Shown here piece by piece: positions 31,050 through 42,658 of a stretch of 64,000 nucleotides of DNA. A program made the position numbers and the translations under genes. Source of the DNA: Diadema setosum. Its lineage: Eukaryota; Echinodermata; Echinoidea; Diadematoida; Diadematidae. How positions within the stretch are numbered: the first letter of the stretch is position 1; every line of letters begins with the position of its first letter. Where the stretch lies: the NCBI GenBank assembly GCA_033980235.1, contig CM067077.1:1423501-1487500 (forward strand). Reading direction: 5' to 3'. Under the pieces are notes generated by a model. That model was not told the DNA's origin. It worked only from the letters and a program-made list of their open reading frames with translations, and ran no database searches.

Positions 31050-32885
31050 AAGGCCGTGTCACACCTTTCCGGGCAAGCTACGCGGGCTTGTGGCGAGGAG
31101 GTATTTCAAAGCACGCAAGAGATTTCAGCGGGGGAACAAGAATGTTTGCAGGTTTCGCACTTGTTTCTTACACAATGCGTGCATTCCGTGTGACCTGCGC
31201 GAGTGCTTTGAAACCGATCCGTTTTCTGTTACGAGCGACTTATGGGTACTGAGAAGTACCTGAGTTAAATTACCTGCGAGCTGCTGACCGTAAAGGCCGT
31301 GTCACACCATTCCGCGCAAGCTACGCGGACTTGTTGCAAGGAGATATTTCACGTAGAAGATTTTCAGCGGGCGAACAAGAATGTTTTCAATTTTCATTCA
31401 TGCCTTGTCATACCGTACGGGGGAACTTCTGCGGCTTGACTTGCGGGGAAACAAATTTACTCCCCGGAGCTCTCCGCAGTTGGTCCGCACCTGACAGTAT
31501 TTAGCGCGTAGTTGCCCGGAGGTGCTCACGCAAGTCCGATTTAACCGTAGCCAAGTTTTGAGCATGACCAAAACTTTTTCCGGGTGAGTCGCGGGAAAGC
31601 CCGTAGAGGTCCACGCAGAACGCCAGTAGGAGACCCTTAGCGGCAGTACTTCCCAGGCAATTACCACGCAGGTACTTCGCAGTCCCGTATGCAGCCTAGA
31701 TAATGAAATTCTGTTAGATTTCAGCCATTCCATTAGAGGAATTCCTTCACTGAGTTGTCAGCCCCCACGCGACTGGTACAAAGGTCACACAGTATACTCG
31801 CAAGTATAACGCGTCCAGCAAGTAAGACACATGCGCTGACTCGCACAAATCCTTTTCCACCCTCAGGAATGTCCGGTATGCTAGAAAATCCCTACACGTA
31901 ACAAACCCGAGTAGCTTGCCCGGAAAGGTGTGACAGGGCCTAAACATGGTTGCGGGTAGAAAAATATGCGTGTGCACCTTCGGGCGACTACTTTTGAGAT
32001 ACATGCTAGGTACTATCATGTGCGGACCATCTACGGGGACCTCCGAGTAGTAAAAATTGTTCTTTGCAAGTCGCACGCAAGGCTGGTGTGACACGGCCTT
32101 AAGGGTCTCCTACTGGTGTTTTGCGTGTACCTCTGCGAGCGAACCCCATGATTCACTGGGAACAAATTTTGAGCATGCTCAAGGCCTTGTCATACCGTAT
32201 CTGGGGAAGTTTTGTGGCTTCACTTACGGGGAAGTTTTTACTATTAACTATTTTAGTTTTCACTAATTTACTATCCGGAGCTCACCGCGCTTGGTCCGCA
32301 CATGACAGTACCTATTGCGTATCTCGCGTGTAGTTGCCTGGAGGTGCGCGCGCAAGTCCGATTTAACCGCAACCAAGTTTCGAGCATGACCAAAACTTGT
32401 TCCGGGTGGGTCGCGGGGATGCTCGGAGAGGTCCACGAAGAACGCCTGTAGGAGGCCCTTATAGCGGCAGCACTTCGCAGACAACTCCCACGCAGGTACT
32501 TCGCAGTCCCCGTATGCAGCCAAGATAACGAATTTCCATGGGACTTTTGCTATTCATTCAGAGGAATTTCTTCACTGAGTTGTCAGCCCCCAGGCGACTA
32601 GTACACAGGTCACACAGTATACCCGCAAGTAGAATTCAAGTAGAACGCGTCCAGCTAGTAAGACACATGCAGTAACTCGCCCTAATCCTTGTGCGCCCTC
32701 AAAAAAATTATTGTTCGGTATGCTGGAAAATCCCTACACGCAACAAGCCCGCGTAGCTTGCCCGGAAAGGTGTGACACGGCTAAACATGGTTGCGGGTAA
32801 AGATGTTTGCGTGCGCACTTCAGGACGACTACGGGTGAGATACGTGCTAGGTACTGTCATGTGTGGATCATCTACGGGGACCTTC
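31050..32885. mobile_element. Cluster of nested MITEs with direct duplication
   Basis: The terminus AAGGCCGTGTCACACC with CCGGGCAAGCTACGCGGGC appears forward at about 31,050 and 31,290 and inverted at about 31,895-31,942, 32,082-32,100 and 32,735-32,785. A block from about 31,400 to 31,990 (CTTGTCATACCGTA, TTGGTCCGCAC, CAAGTCCGATTTAACCG, GAGTTGTCAGCCCCC) repeats in direct orientation at about 32,185-32,880, offset about 790 bp. No transposase. A decayed relative is at about 39,355-39,560. All lie within the last intron of the Roc gene. Confidence 0.65.
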
Positions 32886-33939
32886 ACCCTATAAAGCCCA
32901 AGCTATTATGATGTATGACCGTCATATTTTGCACGTGGGTAAACCAATTTATACTCTTTATGACCCAACATTTGAAATTTCTCAAGATCATCCACTGAGG
33001 GCGCTATTTACCAAAATGTAGAGAAATACATAGGAAATAAGCTAAACTTATGTTCTTTCTCTTTATTTCTGTATCTCCAGTATATGTTTTTATTATTTGC
33101 CATTGTTTTTTTTTATCATTTTCATATTTCACCATAAGGGAGAAGCAAGTCAACCTCCACTATTTCTTATGGTTGAAATTTATCAAGGTCAACATGTGGG
33201 GGCGCTATTCAATACAATATAAAGAAAAACCTATCGTGTATCGCATGGAATGAGTACATATATTGGAATCACATTTCATATTTCCAAAATATTGAAATTT
33301 TGAGTTTGCATATTGATGAAAATGATAGACAAATTGTATTACCAGCAAAGCTTGTGTGAATATAACACAAAATAAAAGGGTAGTCTTTGGAAAATGCTGT
33401 ATTTTTATTATTCCTACTATATCTATTGTTTGATGCCTATGTCATATAAAACAGAAAGGAAATAATAAGAATGCCATTTCAACGTAATTTACAACCATAA
33501 TTAGTTCACATTTGGTCCTTCAGGAAATTACAGCCAAGAAAACTCCCATTTCATCAATTATTACACTGTTAACTGAACTTGGAACAGAAAATCATGCAAA
33601 ATTTGATGAACATGGTTGTCAGTTTATGGTTGCCATTGCAACCAATACTTTATATTGCTAAATTACATACCAAAATGTTTCTAATACAATTCTAGGAAAA
33701 GTCACCAAATTTGGTTCAAATCGGGGGCCCGTTTCATAAAACTTGTCATTAGTGACAACTGCCACATTTCTATGACAAATTTGCTCTCGGTCAATCAGAT
33801 GGAAGGATTTCAGTAGTTTGACACATCTATGACAACTTGTAGTAGAGCAGATAAACCGAAGAATTGTGCAAAATTTGACTAAAGCATGAAACTTTCACCA
33901 CTGTTAGTACATGCTATAAGATTAATTTCAAGATCGGGA

Positions 33940-34510
33940 GGTAAGTCTGAATTGACCTCTGATGACCTCCAGAAGTCAATGACCTCAAAATCTAAGAAAA
34001 TTCATATTTTGAGCCATGGGTTAATAATAAACACAGTATAATGATGTACTAAAACTTGATTTTTGTCACAGTGAAATTGTCTTCATGTTCAATAGAGCCT
34101 TGACAGGTTTTTACCTTTGACCTCTGACGACCTTCAGAGGTCAATCACCTCAAAATGTCAGAAAATTGATATTTTGTGTCATTGGTTAATGATGAATATG
34201 GTAATGGTGTACTAGAAGTATTTTTTTTTTTTGTTACAGTGGAATTATTTTCATGTTCCACAGAGCCCTGACTGGTTTCTAACTTAAATATCTGATAACC
34301 TCAAGAGGTCAATTACCTCAAAATGTCAGAGAATTGATATTCTAATGCGTCAGTCATAACTGAAACACGATAATTATGTACTAAAAACTAATTTTTGTAA
34401 GTGGAATCAATGTTCCACAGAGCCTTTCAAGTCAGGTTTCTACCTTTGACCTCTGATGACCTTATATGACCTGTGATGAGATCATTGACCTCAAAATATC
34501 AGAACATCAG
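33940..34510 (+). repeat. GGTCA-rich tandem repeat, left arm
   Basis: About three to four units of roughly 185 bp, each with TTGACCTCTGATGACCT, TCAATGACCTCAAAAT, a TGATATTTTG-like word, and TCATGTTCCACAGAGCC. The right arm (38,395-39,105) holds the complement. The paired TGACCTC words resemble half-sites for nuclear receptors, but their number follows from the repeat and no function is claimed. Confidence 0.7.
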
Positions 34511-34639
34511 CTCATGGGCAATATTTGCATAGTTTCCAGCTGGTGGGCCTGTATTGGCCAGTGTCAAGCTTGTGGGTTGTTACAGTATGACTCATGGTCC
34601 TGGAGTATACAATCCACAGCTGCGACATCATGGACCATC

Positions 34640-35030
34640 TTGAAAACTTCGACATGCTGTGAGGCCAACATGCATTCCACATGAAGCAATCGTGTGTTTT
34701 GGAACTAGATATTGCCTTCCGAGAACAACCCAGGGAATAGATAAGCATTCATGGCAAACCATGGAGAAAGCGGATTGTGCAAACTATTTTGGAGTCTTAT
34801 CCCATAGGAAGCTCAGCCGGAATCACATCGCCACAGGAGCTTAAAAAGGCTATCCCCTACTTCGACCAAAGACTCTCTCCACACGAATATATCATAAAGT
34901 TCAGGTGCTTTGCTACTCGACACATACTGCTCAGGACTCTCCTGGAATATGCATGCATCATCTGGGATCAAGATAATGCACTCCTCAGTTGCAATGACCA
35001 TCACATGCAAAACAAGCAGTGTTACAGCCA
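34640..35030 (+). pseudogene. Degraded LINE reverse transcriptase C-terminus
   Basis: Two overlapping frames read HSWQTMEKADCANYFGVLSH (compare the KYLGV...L.W motif of LINE RTs) and then RHILLRTLLEYACIIWDQDN (compare LE YA..VWDP). The order and spacing match the RT C-terminal region of CR1/RTE-type elements. Frame changes and the short length show a dead remnant, ending in an A run at about 35,034-35,054. Confidence 0.5.
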
Positions 35031-36549
35031 CACTAAAAAAAAAAAAAAAAAAAACCTATAATGCAAATCCCTGTAAGAAAGTACAGCACAGGCAAATTCA
35101 GCGATGATGTTCTGCATCAAGAACTCCACACTGTTCACTCCGCAGGAAGTTGTGGCCCCACTGCTGCATCCTTCAGAAAGGGCCAATGACCAGAAATGTC
35201 AGGCATCATTTGCAAAAACACAAAGAAGGCCTACTCCCAAAGATTTTTTTTTTTTTTTTTTTTTGGGGGGGGGGGGGGTTAAGTCGCTACCCTAAGCCAC
35301 TGTCTCTTGTATCTCTTTGAAACACTTCAGGAGAGAGATACTCAATATTCAGCTCTGCTATTAAAGATACAGATGTCTGTCTTTTTGGTTTGGGTTTTGT
35401 TTGTTGTTTGCTGTTGTTGTTGTTGGGATTTGTTGTTGTTGTTGTTGCATATAGCTCTTTGAAGACCTTTGTTAACCAATTAAGAAAAGGCTCCGCGGCA
35501 AAATATTACAAGATTACACAATATGGTGAAGAAGAAGAAGAAGTAGTAGTAGTAGTAGTAGTAGTAGAAGAAGAAAGAGAAGAGGAAAAGAGATTTGCTG
35601 TCAATAATGCAGAGCCAATACCATTCAGTTCTATGGTAGATCCTAGTCGGCACTGCAAAGGTTCGGATGTCTCTGTTGGCAAGGGATATTCTAAAGCTCC
35701 AAGTTAGTATTGGGGTGTTTTACATTGTCTGGGAATAGAGGGTTGGGTTCTGTCTATGAGGATATGTAACAACAACTAGATCTGTTGTCTTTGGGACATG
35801 ATACATATATGGTATAAGTTTGAAATTGATAGGCAGAGGACTTTCTGAGCTAACCTCTACACAACTTTTGAGGAGAAATAAGAAGAAGAAGATGAAGAAG
35901 AAGAAGAAGGAGAATAAGAAGAAAAAAGAAGAAGAAAGAATCCGTACAAAAACAGAAGGTGATCCGAGAGAATACTCGGATCACCTATAATTAGGTCTGA
36001 GATATCTGGGTTTTTTATATTTGTTTTGACCATCCGACATGGATCTCCAACGCAAAAGAATAAAAATGTGTTAGACCCAGCCACCACCGTGTTTTTTTTT
36101 TCAATAGATATTGATATTACAGTGTAGTTGAGAAAAAATAACTTCTCATTGTCCTAGATGGAAGTCAAAATTGAACAGTGTGTGGAATACTCTGCATACA
36201 ATACACACACAAATGCATTTTTTCAGTATATTACTTCATAAACAGCTTGCCATTACAAACCAATGAGACCAGACATCAATATTCTTACATTTCCATATCT
36301 TTCAATATCCTCCAGAGGTCAGAGGATAATCGCTAATGTTCATGTGAAATGAGTACACGCTTTTTGAGTTGCTCACTTTTATTACTATAGAAATACATAA
36401 TATGAGCATCATGTCAATCATTAAGTAATTTATCAGTTTCATTTGCAGTCTTGGATTATTTTTTTCTACGTGTACAAATAAAATCACTGCAAAGTGAATA
36501 ACTTTCACATCAAAATTTAAAGGAGAATACTAAAAGAGAAATAAATGTG
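35031..36549. repeat. Microsatellite-rich interval
   Basis: No gene is recognised. It holds an A20 run (35,034-35,054), a T20-G14 tract (35,246-35,278), TTG repeats (35,400-35,450), mixed GAA/GTA repeats (35,526-35,585) and GAA repeats (35,877-35,940), the last with open frames that are low-complexity only. Confidence 0.7.
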
Positions 36550-37368
36550 ATAGCATGCAAAGCAAATATAGAAAAAACTTATTATATGGTATTCAGTAAT
36601 TCTTTGAATGTTGTCCCACATGAGATCAAAATAAATGATATATGTTTAACGCAGGTCAATAACGCAAGGTTTTTAGGGCTTTGGATTGACCGAGAATTAT
36701 CCTGGAAAACTCATATTCATTTTGTAAGTAAAATTTTGTCCAGAAATATTGGAATTTTAAACAAGCTTAAACATTTGTTCCCTGTTTATATTTTGCAGAG
36801 TATATATTCTTCTTTAATATCTCCACACTTTAATTATGGAATTTTGGCGTGGGGAAATGCAATCAATTTACTATTAGATTCCCTTCTTCGTATTCAAAAG
36901 CGTGCAATAAGAATCATAAACCACGCCGGATATTTTGCTCATACCAACTTTTTTTTTTTCATCAAAACAGAATACTCTGAAAATTCCAGACCTATTTTAT
37001 CATATTCTTGGAATTTTCATGTATAAACTAACAACTAATGAATTACCATCTGTTTTTATTTACATGTTCAAAAGAAATCGCTCTATTCATTGCTACCCCA
37101 CTCGACAGAGTGACGCTTATCACCTTCCCCGTACTCGCACTATTTTTGCAAAGAAAACAATTATGTTTACTGGACCCAGATACTGGAATGACCTCCCTCA
37201 AGATATTACTTCTTCCTTATCCTTATTCACCTTCAAACGCAAACTAAAACGGCTATTACTTAGTGGATACACACTACCCGGCTCTTAGCAACATTATTTT
37301 TTTTTAATACCCCCAGTCTTTTGTCTTTGTCTGCAGCTCCAAGTTATTTAACGATACTGTTATAGCAC

Positions 37369-37404
<36 letters not shown>

Positions 37405-37795
37405 CACGGCGAAATATGTACAGTCTCGTTTAAGCGATACTGAAGTATTCATGTTCGATAGTTCGTTTTTAATACTGATTTTGCACTGGTACAATTTAAG
37501 TTGGTCGAGATAAACATGTCCGTTCTCCGTATAATTTCACGCCTATAAATTCGGGAATCTACAGTTTTTACAAGCATCATTGCTTTTATGTAGGCCCCAT
37601 CATATTTCTGACATTTATTTGTAATATCCTCAGATGATAACGACCATTTATATTTGTGTGTAATGTTTGTTTGTCTTTTTTTTCAAACATGAGATATGGT
37701 TGTATATATTTTGTACTTTTGTTTTATTGTCAATCATTATGTAATCCCATCACTGAAAAAGTGGAAATATGAAATAAACTTGAAACTTGAAATAT
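36550..37795 (+). mobile_element. CR1/Jockey-like LINE copy C, 3' part
   Basis: Strongly 5'-truncated copy that starts just after the RT catalytic site and runs to the 3' tail ATATGAAATAAACTTGAAAC at about 37,770-37,795, like copies A and B. Its 3' UTR (37,289-37,770) carries a TG microsatellite at about 37,368-37,400. It lies inside the large palindrome. Confidence 0.8.
36565..37288 (+). pseudogene. RT C-terminal region of LINE copy C
   Basis: Reads NIEKTYYMVFSNSLN, RFLGLWIDRELSWKTHI, LSRNIGILNKLKHLFP, SPHFNYGILAWGNA and QKRAIRIINHAGYFAHTN, then shifts frame at a T9 run (36,951-36,959) and continues LGIFMYKLTTNELP, RQSDAYHLPRTRTIFAKK and GPRYWNDLPQDI to the stop at 37,286-37,288. The single visible frameshift is in the homopolymer, so this copy is fairly young, but it lacks the RT active site. 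Confidence 0.85.
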
Positions 37796-38394
37796 ACCAG
37801 GCCTACATCATCTTAAGGTATACAGGTGAAGGAAATCGCCTTATTGATAAACAATTTTCATAGCGACCACTGAACAATATTGTTTCTTACAATTCTCTCT
37901 TCTTTTCAACAAGTGGAATAAAACACATGCACATACCGGGGCATCAGTTTGGAGGAGGGGTGGGGTGGTGGCAGGGATAGTTGACCCCCACCGCAATAAA
38001 TTGTGAGATGTGGACTTTGTTTTGTTTTTGCTTTTTGCTTTTTAGACAAAAAACTGCCCAAGTTTTTCACTTTAAGTGTGCATCAGATTGTTGAAATTTG
38101 ATTCTGAAATGCAAAATCTCCCTTCTGTGAGAGGGGATATCTCCTTCCAATAAACTCCTTCCCCCTGCTTGGTTCCATCCACATATATAACATTGGGGAT
38201 TGATAGTTTCCCTAATTCTATGAAAAATGTTTTTAAGAGATATTCTAATTTAAATTCTAAAGATGAAAAGGCTTTCCTATATATGCACGAGTGTTCATCT
38301 TGGAGGGCAAGAGGTATTGGCTCGTTATTAAGCAGGGCATACAAGGTGTACGAGTGCTCTCTAGAACATCATCATGTTTACCATTAATGATGCC
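37796..38394. other. Interval between LINE copy C and the right arm
   Basis: No gene. At about 38,085-38,180 is an inverted relative of the degenerate repeat at 27,225-27,330 (AAATTTGATTCTGAAATGCA, CTCCTTCCAA). Confidence 0.45.
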
Positions 38395-39105
38395 AAACTA
38401 TCCTGATACTTTGAGGTCATTGACCTCTCGAGATCATCAGAGGTCAAATGCAGAAACTCGTCTGTGGTTTTGGAATATGAAGACAATGTCATTGTAAAAC
38501 ATATATGCTTGTTTTGTACATCTTTACCATGTTTATCATCAACCAATGATGTCATAGTTCAATATTCTGATATTTTGAGGTCATTGACCTCTCAAGGTCA
38601 TCAGATGTCAATGGTAGAAACCTGTCTGCTCTTTAGAATATGAAGCTAATTTCATTGTAAGACAGATATGCTTGTTTTGTACATCTTAACAATGTTCACC
38701 AATAAGCAATAACATCACAGATCAACACTATGATGTTTTGAGGTCATTGACCTCTAAAGGTCATCAGAGGTCAAAGGTAAAAAAAAAAAAACTGTCAATG
38801 CTCTGTGGAATCAGAAAATGGTTTCCCTGAAGTATAGATTCATGTAAAGTGCAACATAATCACATCTATCATTCACAAACGTCTTCAAACATCAATTTTC
38901 TTATATCCAAAGTTCATTGACCTCTGGAGGTCATCAGAGGTCAAAGGTAAGAACCTGTCAGTGCTCGGTTTAATCAGAAAATGGTTTCTGTAATGCATGT
39001 TAAGTGCAACATAATCACATCTATCATTCACAAACGTCTCCAAACATCAATATTCTTATATTTAAAGTTCATTGACCCCTGGAGGTCATCAGAGGTCAAA
39101 TCAGA
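38395..39105 (-). repeat. GGTCA-rich tandem repeat, right arm
   Basis: About four to five units mirrored to 33,940-34,510, each with GAGGTCATTGACCTCT, GGTCATCAGAGGTCAAA and AACATAATCACATCTATC or related links. Two adjacent units (about 38,820-38,960 and 38,975-39,105) are especially alike. Confidence 0.7.
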
Positions 39106-39343
39106 CTTACCTCCCGATCTTAAAATAAATCTTATGGTATGTACTAACACTGGTGAAAGTTTCATGCTTTAGTCAAATTTTGCATCATTCGTGTGTTTTT
39201 GAGGGCTTAACCGCTCTACTATTGTCACTGTGACAAGTTTTATGAAACGGGCCTCTGATGAAGGGTGTAGGAGTGGCAAAAGAAAACGTGGTGGTGGTGG
39301 GGGGGGGGGGGGGAATGTGTCCCCCTTGGGCTTTATAGGGTTG

Positions 39344-40580
39344 ATATGCCTGTTTGAAGACCCTGCTACACCTTTGCGGGCAAGCTAAGCGAGCTTGTTG
39401 CCTGTAGGGATTTTGCAGAACGCAGGATGAATTTCTACGTGCAGAGAAAGATTTGGGCTATTTTCACTTGTCTCTTACCTGCTGGACGCGTGCTACTTAT
39501 GTTCTACTTGCATTCTAGTTACGGTGTTACGGTACTTGCCTGTGAGGTGCGGCCGCTACGAACCTCCTACTGGTGTTCTGTGTAGACCTATCCCCCCCCC
39601 CCCCCCCCCCCCCCCGCGCAGATGGCACGCACCGGCAAAGATTTGAGCATTCTCAAAAATTGCTCCTTGTGAGTCGTGGGTATTGCCAGCAGAGGTCTAC
39701 GGAGAATACCACTAGCACTGACTAGGAGGCCCGTAGGTGTCGCAGGGAAGTACATACATGTAGGTTGCCCGTTAATCTGTGCCTATCCACCGGATCCGCT
39801 CGTCATCTGCGGGCATCCTGTGAGCATAACACGGGTGGTTTAATGGCAAGGAATGGTCGACAGTGAAAAACATCCGCGTAGCTGGTCAATTCTGCGGGCG
39901 TGGATTGTTAATGATCGCCCCGTCACTGTACAAGCATGCTAACCTGGAAACATTGAACTGCATATTACTTGAATATGAGACCATTCTGAAGCAAATAATT
40001 TTCACACAACAATAGATATATAATGTATTCTTAAATGAACCCCGCAAGGATTGGAACAATAATCCCCAAGCATCCCCACTGATTCCCACTGATCAGTTAC
40101 TTACTAGCCATCCCTTTTGAGCTTGTAATAGATGGATTTTTGTAAAAAGATATACTACGATCCATGAAGATACATACTTTGAGCCATTCCCGAGATATGG
40201 AGGAAAAAGGTTAGATGTTAGCACCTTCAATTGACCTTGGACATTATGATCCGAAAATGTCCTATTATAAGGAGAATCTGTACTTGGTAACATATTCATA
40301 CACTGAGTTTCAAGAAAATACCTTCAGGCATTGCAGATATGTGGGGGAATAATGAAATTTTACGAATTTAAGCATGTGCACCCACAAGTTGATAGGAGAG
40401 GCACAACTTCGTGCACTCATGTATACATATAATATGCCAAATTTCATTTGGTTTCCTCAAACAATACTTTATAGTTACGCTGTCCACAATATTGATTTCG
40501 GACGGACGGACGGACGACCCGAAAACATAATATTATGCCTCACGGGACACTTCATGGAGGAAGCATAAAAACACACTCAC
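39344..40580. other. Intron sequence with repeats
   Basis: A decayed relative of the 31-kb MITE terminus (TACACCTTTGCGGGCAAGC) lies at 39,368-39,387, a C22 run at about 39,594-39,615, and a G15 run just outside at about 39,298-39,313. The rest is unique-looking intron. Confidence 0.5.
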
Positions 40581-40644
40581 CCTCAGACGGGTAGAGGCCG
40601 AATACGTCAGTCTTGTCATTTCCTTCACTGTCCGGCTGGTTCGT
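40581..40644 (-). CDS. Roco-type gene, linker exon
   Basis: A 64-bp exon with a strong acceptor (CTCTTTATCTCCACTCAG) and a consensus donor (GTGAGT). Phase 0 entry, phase 1 exit. It encodes a polar, acidic stretch TNQPDSEGNDKTDVFGLYPS that joins in frame to the DFAGHD exon. No fold is predicted; long polar inserts between switch I and switch II occur in invertebrate Roc proteins. An internal AG (after CCGGACAG) could serve as an alternative acceptor in another splice form. Confidence 0.65.
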
Positions 40645-41212
40645 CTGAGTGGAGATAAAGATCCACATACAAGTTCCTGTCAGTAACTGTTAATTGATAA
40701 GATATACTAGTATTTTCAACTGCTGTATAAATCACGCATTTCACCATAACAATGAATATCGTACAATGCAATCACCAAAAACACATATGTTTAAATTCAT
40801 AGGCATTCATGCAGAGAATTAAAGGAATATAAGATCTGGAGTTCAAACTATTAATTATTCTTGTCAATTGCAGCACATGTACATTTGATTCTAGGTTTTC
40901 CTAATTGTTGCGGAAAAGTAAGACATTGATAATGTTCTTTGCTTTCAACGATGAGAACAGGGGTATTATGCTGATAAAGAAAAAAAGAAACTGCTCGAGA
41001 ATTGTTACAAAAAATATTCTAGATATCAAGGAACATCTCTGGTGTAGTGTTACGGTTAAGTTCACACAAATGAATACAAGGCGGTTCAGTGAATTGAAAT
41101 GAATAAATTTTCCGGAGCTTTCTAGGAGTTTGCTTGACAATCAGCTTCCAACCCGAATTATCAAAAAGTGAGGGGGAAGAAATGGTATTACAGTATTTCT
41201 GGGAAAAAATAC

Positions 41213-41277
41213 CTCTTGTGAACCAGTACGATGGTGTTCCACATAATCGTCCATCATGACCTGCCAGTAAGAATCCC
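41213..41277 (-). CDS. Roco-type gene, candidate linker exon
   Basis: A 65-bp stretch with acceptor TATATCTATTACAG and donor GAG|GTATTT. Entered in phase 1 and left in phase 0, it fits between the switch I exon and the 64-bp linker exon. It reads DSYWQVMMDDYVEHHRTGSQ, acidic and helical-looking. The phase fit and composition support it, but it has no family motif, so it is less certain than its neighbours. Confidence 0.5.
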
Positions 41278-41350
41278 CTGTAATAGATATAAAAAGCACC
41301 ACTTGAATAAAGTCTCAGCAGACTTATCTTGTTTAGGGTGAGGTTAATGT

Positions 41351-41360
41351 GTGCATTTGT

Positions 41361-41397
<37 letters not shown>

Positions 41398-41420
41398 TGT
41401 GTGTGTGAGTGTGTGTGTGA
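41351..41420 (+). repeat. (TG)n microsatellite
   Basis: TG repeat with a few interruptions within an intron of the Roc gene. Confidence 0.9.
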
Positions 41421-41569
41421 TTTGCCCGATGTCATTACTGAAAAAATGCAATAAATTCCAACACTTGACACTGTCGTCAAGAGCGAAAATTTATATCATC
41501 ATAGGTTTGCTGGCCTTTTTTAAATTTTTCATCAGTCTTTACAACACAAGATAGCTGGTTAGCCCATAC

Positions 41570-41663
41570 TTATTTGCACGATCGTACTGCTGCTCAAGGA
41601 CTGCTGCTTGTCTTCCACGGGAACCAACAGTTATAGACGGACCACTGGGTTGTGCAACCTGCT
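41570..41663 (-). CDS. Possible alternative exon of the Roco-type gene
   Basis: A 94-bp open stretch with a pyrimidine-rich acceptor (CTCTGTGTCTGCAAAG) and donor GTATGG. It reads EQVAQPSGPSITVGSRGR and then QAAVLEQQYDRAN, protein-like and charged. Entry phase 1 matches the switch I exon, but the exit phase 2 does not match the 65-bp exon; it would match the 64-bp exon only through that exon's internal acceptor. It may be an alternative exon, a mis-set donor, or chance. Confidence 0.35.
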
Positions 41664-41936
41664 CTTTGCAGACACAGAGTGAATGAATGAATGGAGCAGG
41701 ATCTTTCACGTCTATGTACAATATGTCTTGACTCTTTCACAAACGGATCCTCCCTGTTACGTCCTATCTTATAGGGACAGGAAATTTGAGTCTGGAGGGA
41801 ACGACATGATAACACACAATATTGCTAAACAAGACTCGCTAGAATTCGAGTCATTCAATTACAAGGCATATACACTACGACTGAGCCACTAGCTTCGCCG
41901 TCCTAGAGGTTTGGAATTATTGTGAATGCTGCTCAC

Positions 41937-42070
41937 CACTAGGCTTAATACGCGTCGTATTGTTTGTCTGGTTAATGTTCCACTTCTCACCAGCCTTGGC
42001 AAGGTCAATACTGATTTTACACCCACTTCTGGTCTCAACTCCATCCGTGACTTTTTCATCTTTGTTAAAT
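41937..42070 (-). CDS. Roco-type gene, switch I exon
   Basis: A 134-bp exon: acceptor TTGTTATTCCCTTCATCAG, donor GTGAGC. It completes the split Glu codon after the P-loop exon and reads EFNKDEKVTDGVETRS, then CKISIDLAKAGEKWNI. The TDG(V/I)E motif with its Thr is the switch I (G2) signature of Roc domains that follows the P-loop by about 20 residues, as here. Exit in phase 1. Confidence 0.82.
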
Positions 42071-42382
42071 CTGATGAAGGGAATAACAAAAAGGAAATTA
42101 AATCACCTTATATTTTGTTATTTCGTCAACAAAGACAAACAGAAGCTTTTCAAGGGGATGACACTAATGTGTTATCAGTATCTTGTCACCTCACATCCTT
42201 ATTATTATATATATATTTTTTTTTACCGAAGATTTCAAGTAGATTGTTATGTGATTTAATTTCACACTAATTTATGTAAGGTTCCTAAATGACACGTGGA
42301 CGTACGTGATAACCTCCCGGCCCCCAAATGTCTGACAGAAGTGAAGAGTTAATAAACGCCAATCTCCTGTTCTAATCGACGA

Positions 42383-42478
42383 TGAGAGAGAGGGAGAGGG
42401 ATGGAGATAAGATAAGAGAGAGACTGAGAGAGAGAGAGAGAGAGAGAGGGAGAGAAAGGGGGAGGGAGGAAAAAAAAG
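42383..42478 (+). repeat. GA-rich microsatellite
   Basis: Mostly GAGA with interspersed GGGA units, ending in an A8 run, in the intron between the switch I and P-loop exons. Confidence 0.9.
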
Positions 42479-42658
42479 GTCAGTTTCCTTCTGAATCTAT
42501 TGTGAAAGTTCTTCGTTGAATTTTGGACTGACTGATTTTGCTATAGCACACATTCCCCATAAACACCAGCCCGAGCATTTTCGTGACTCATCTTCGACGG
42601 GCTAAAACATTTCCACCTATAAACACATAAAGCATCGCTAAATTGAAGGGTTTCTTAC

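Larger units (their letters stand above)
32886..39343. mobile_element. Large imperfect palindrome in the Roc gene intron
   Basis: Ends CCCTATAAAGCCCAAG (32,886-32,901) and CTTGGGCTTTATAGGG (39,328-39,343) are inverted. Further in, GCCCGTTTCATAAAACTTGTCA (words at 33,729-33,750, mirrored at about 39,230-39,253), TGACTAAAGCATGAAACTTTC, GATCGGGAGGTAAGTCTGA and the GGTCA repeat arrays are mirrored too. The left arm is longer (to about 34,510) than the right (38,390-39,343). The centre holds degraded and truncated LINE sequence. No transposase or integrase is visible, so it may be a foldback element enlarged by later insertions. Confidence 0.65.

Noticed and set aside
35390..35707. 105-codon ORF with Val/Glu runs
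   Set aside because: Low-complexity translation of TTG and GAA/GTA repeats.
41019..41480. 153-codon minus-strand ORF
   Set aside because: It crosses a TG microsatellite and the candidate 65-bp exon in another frame; no domain.
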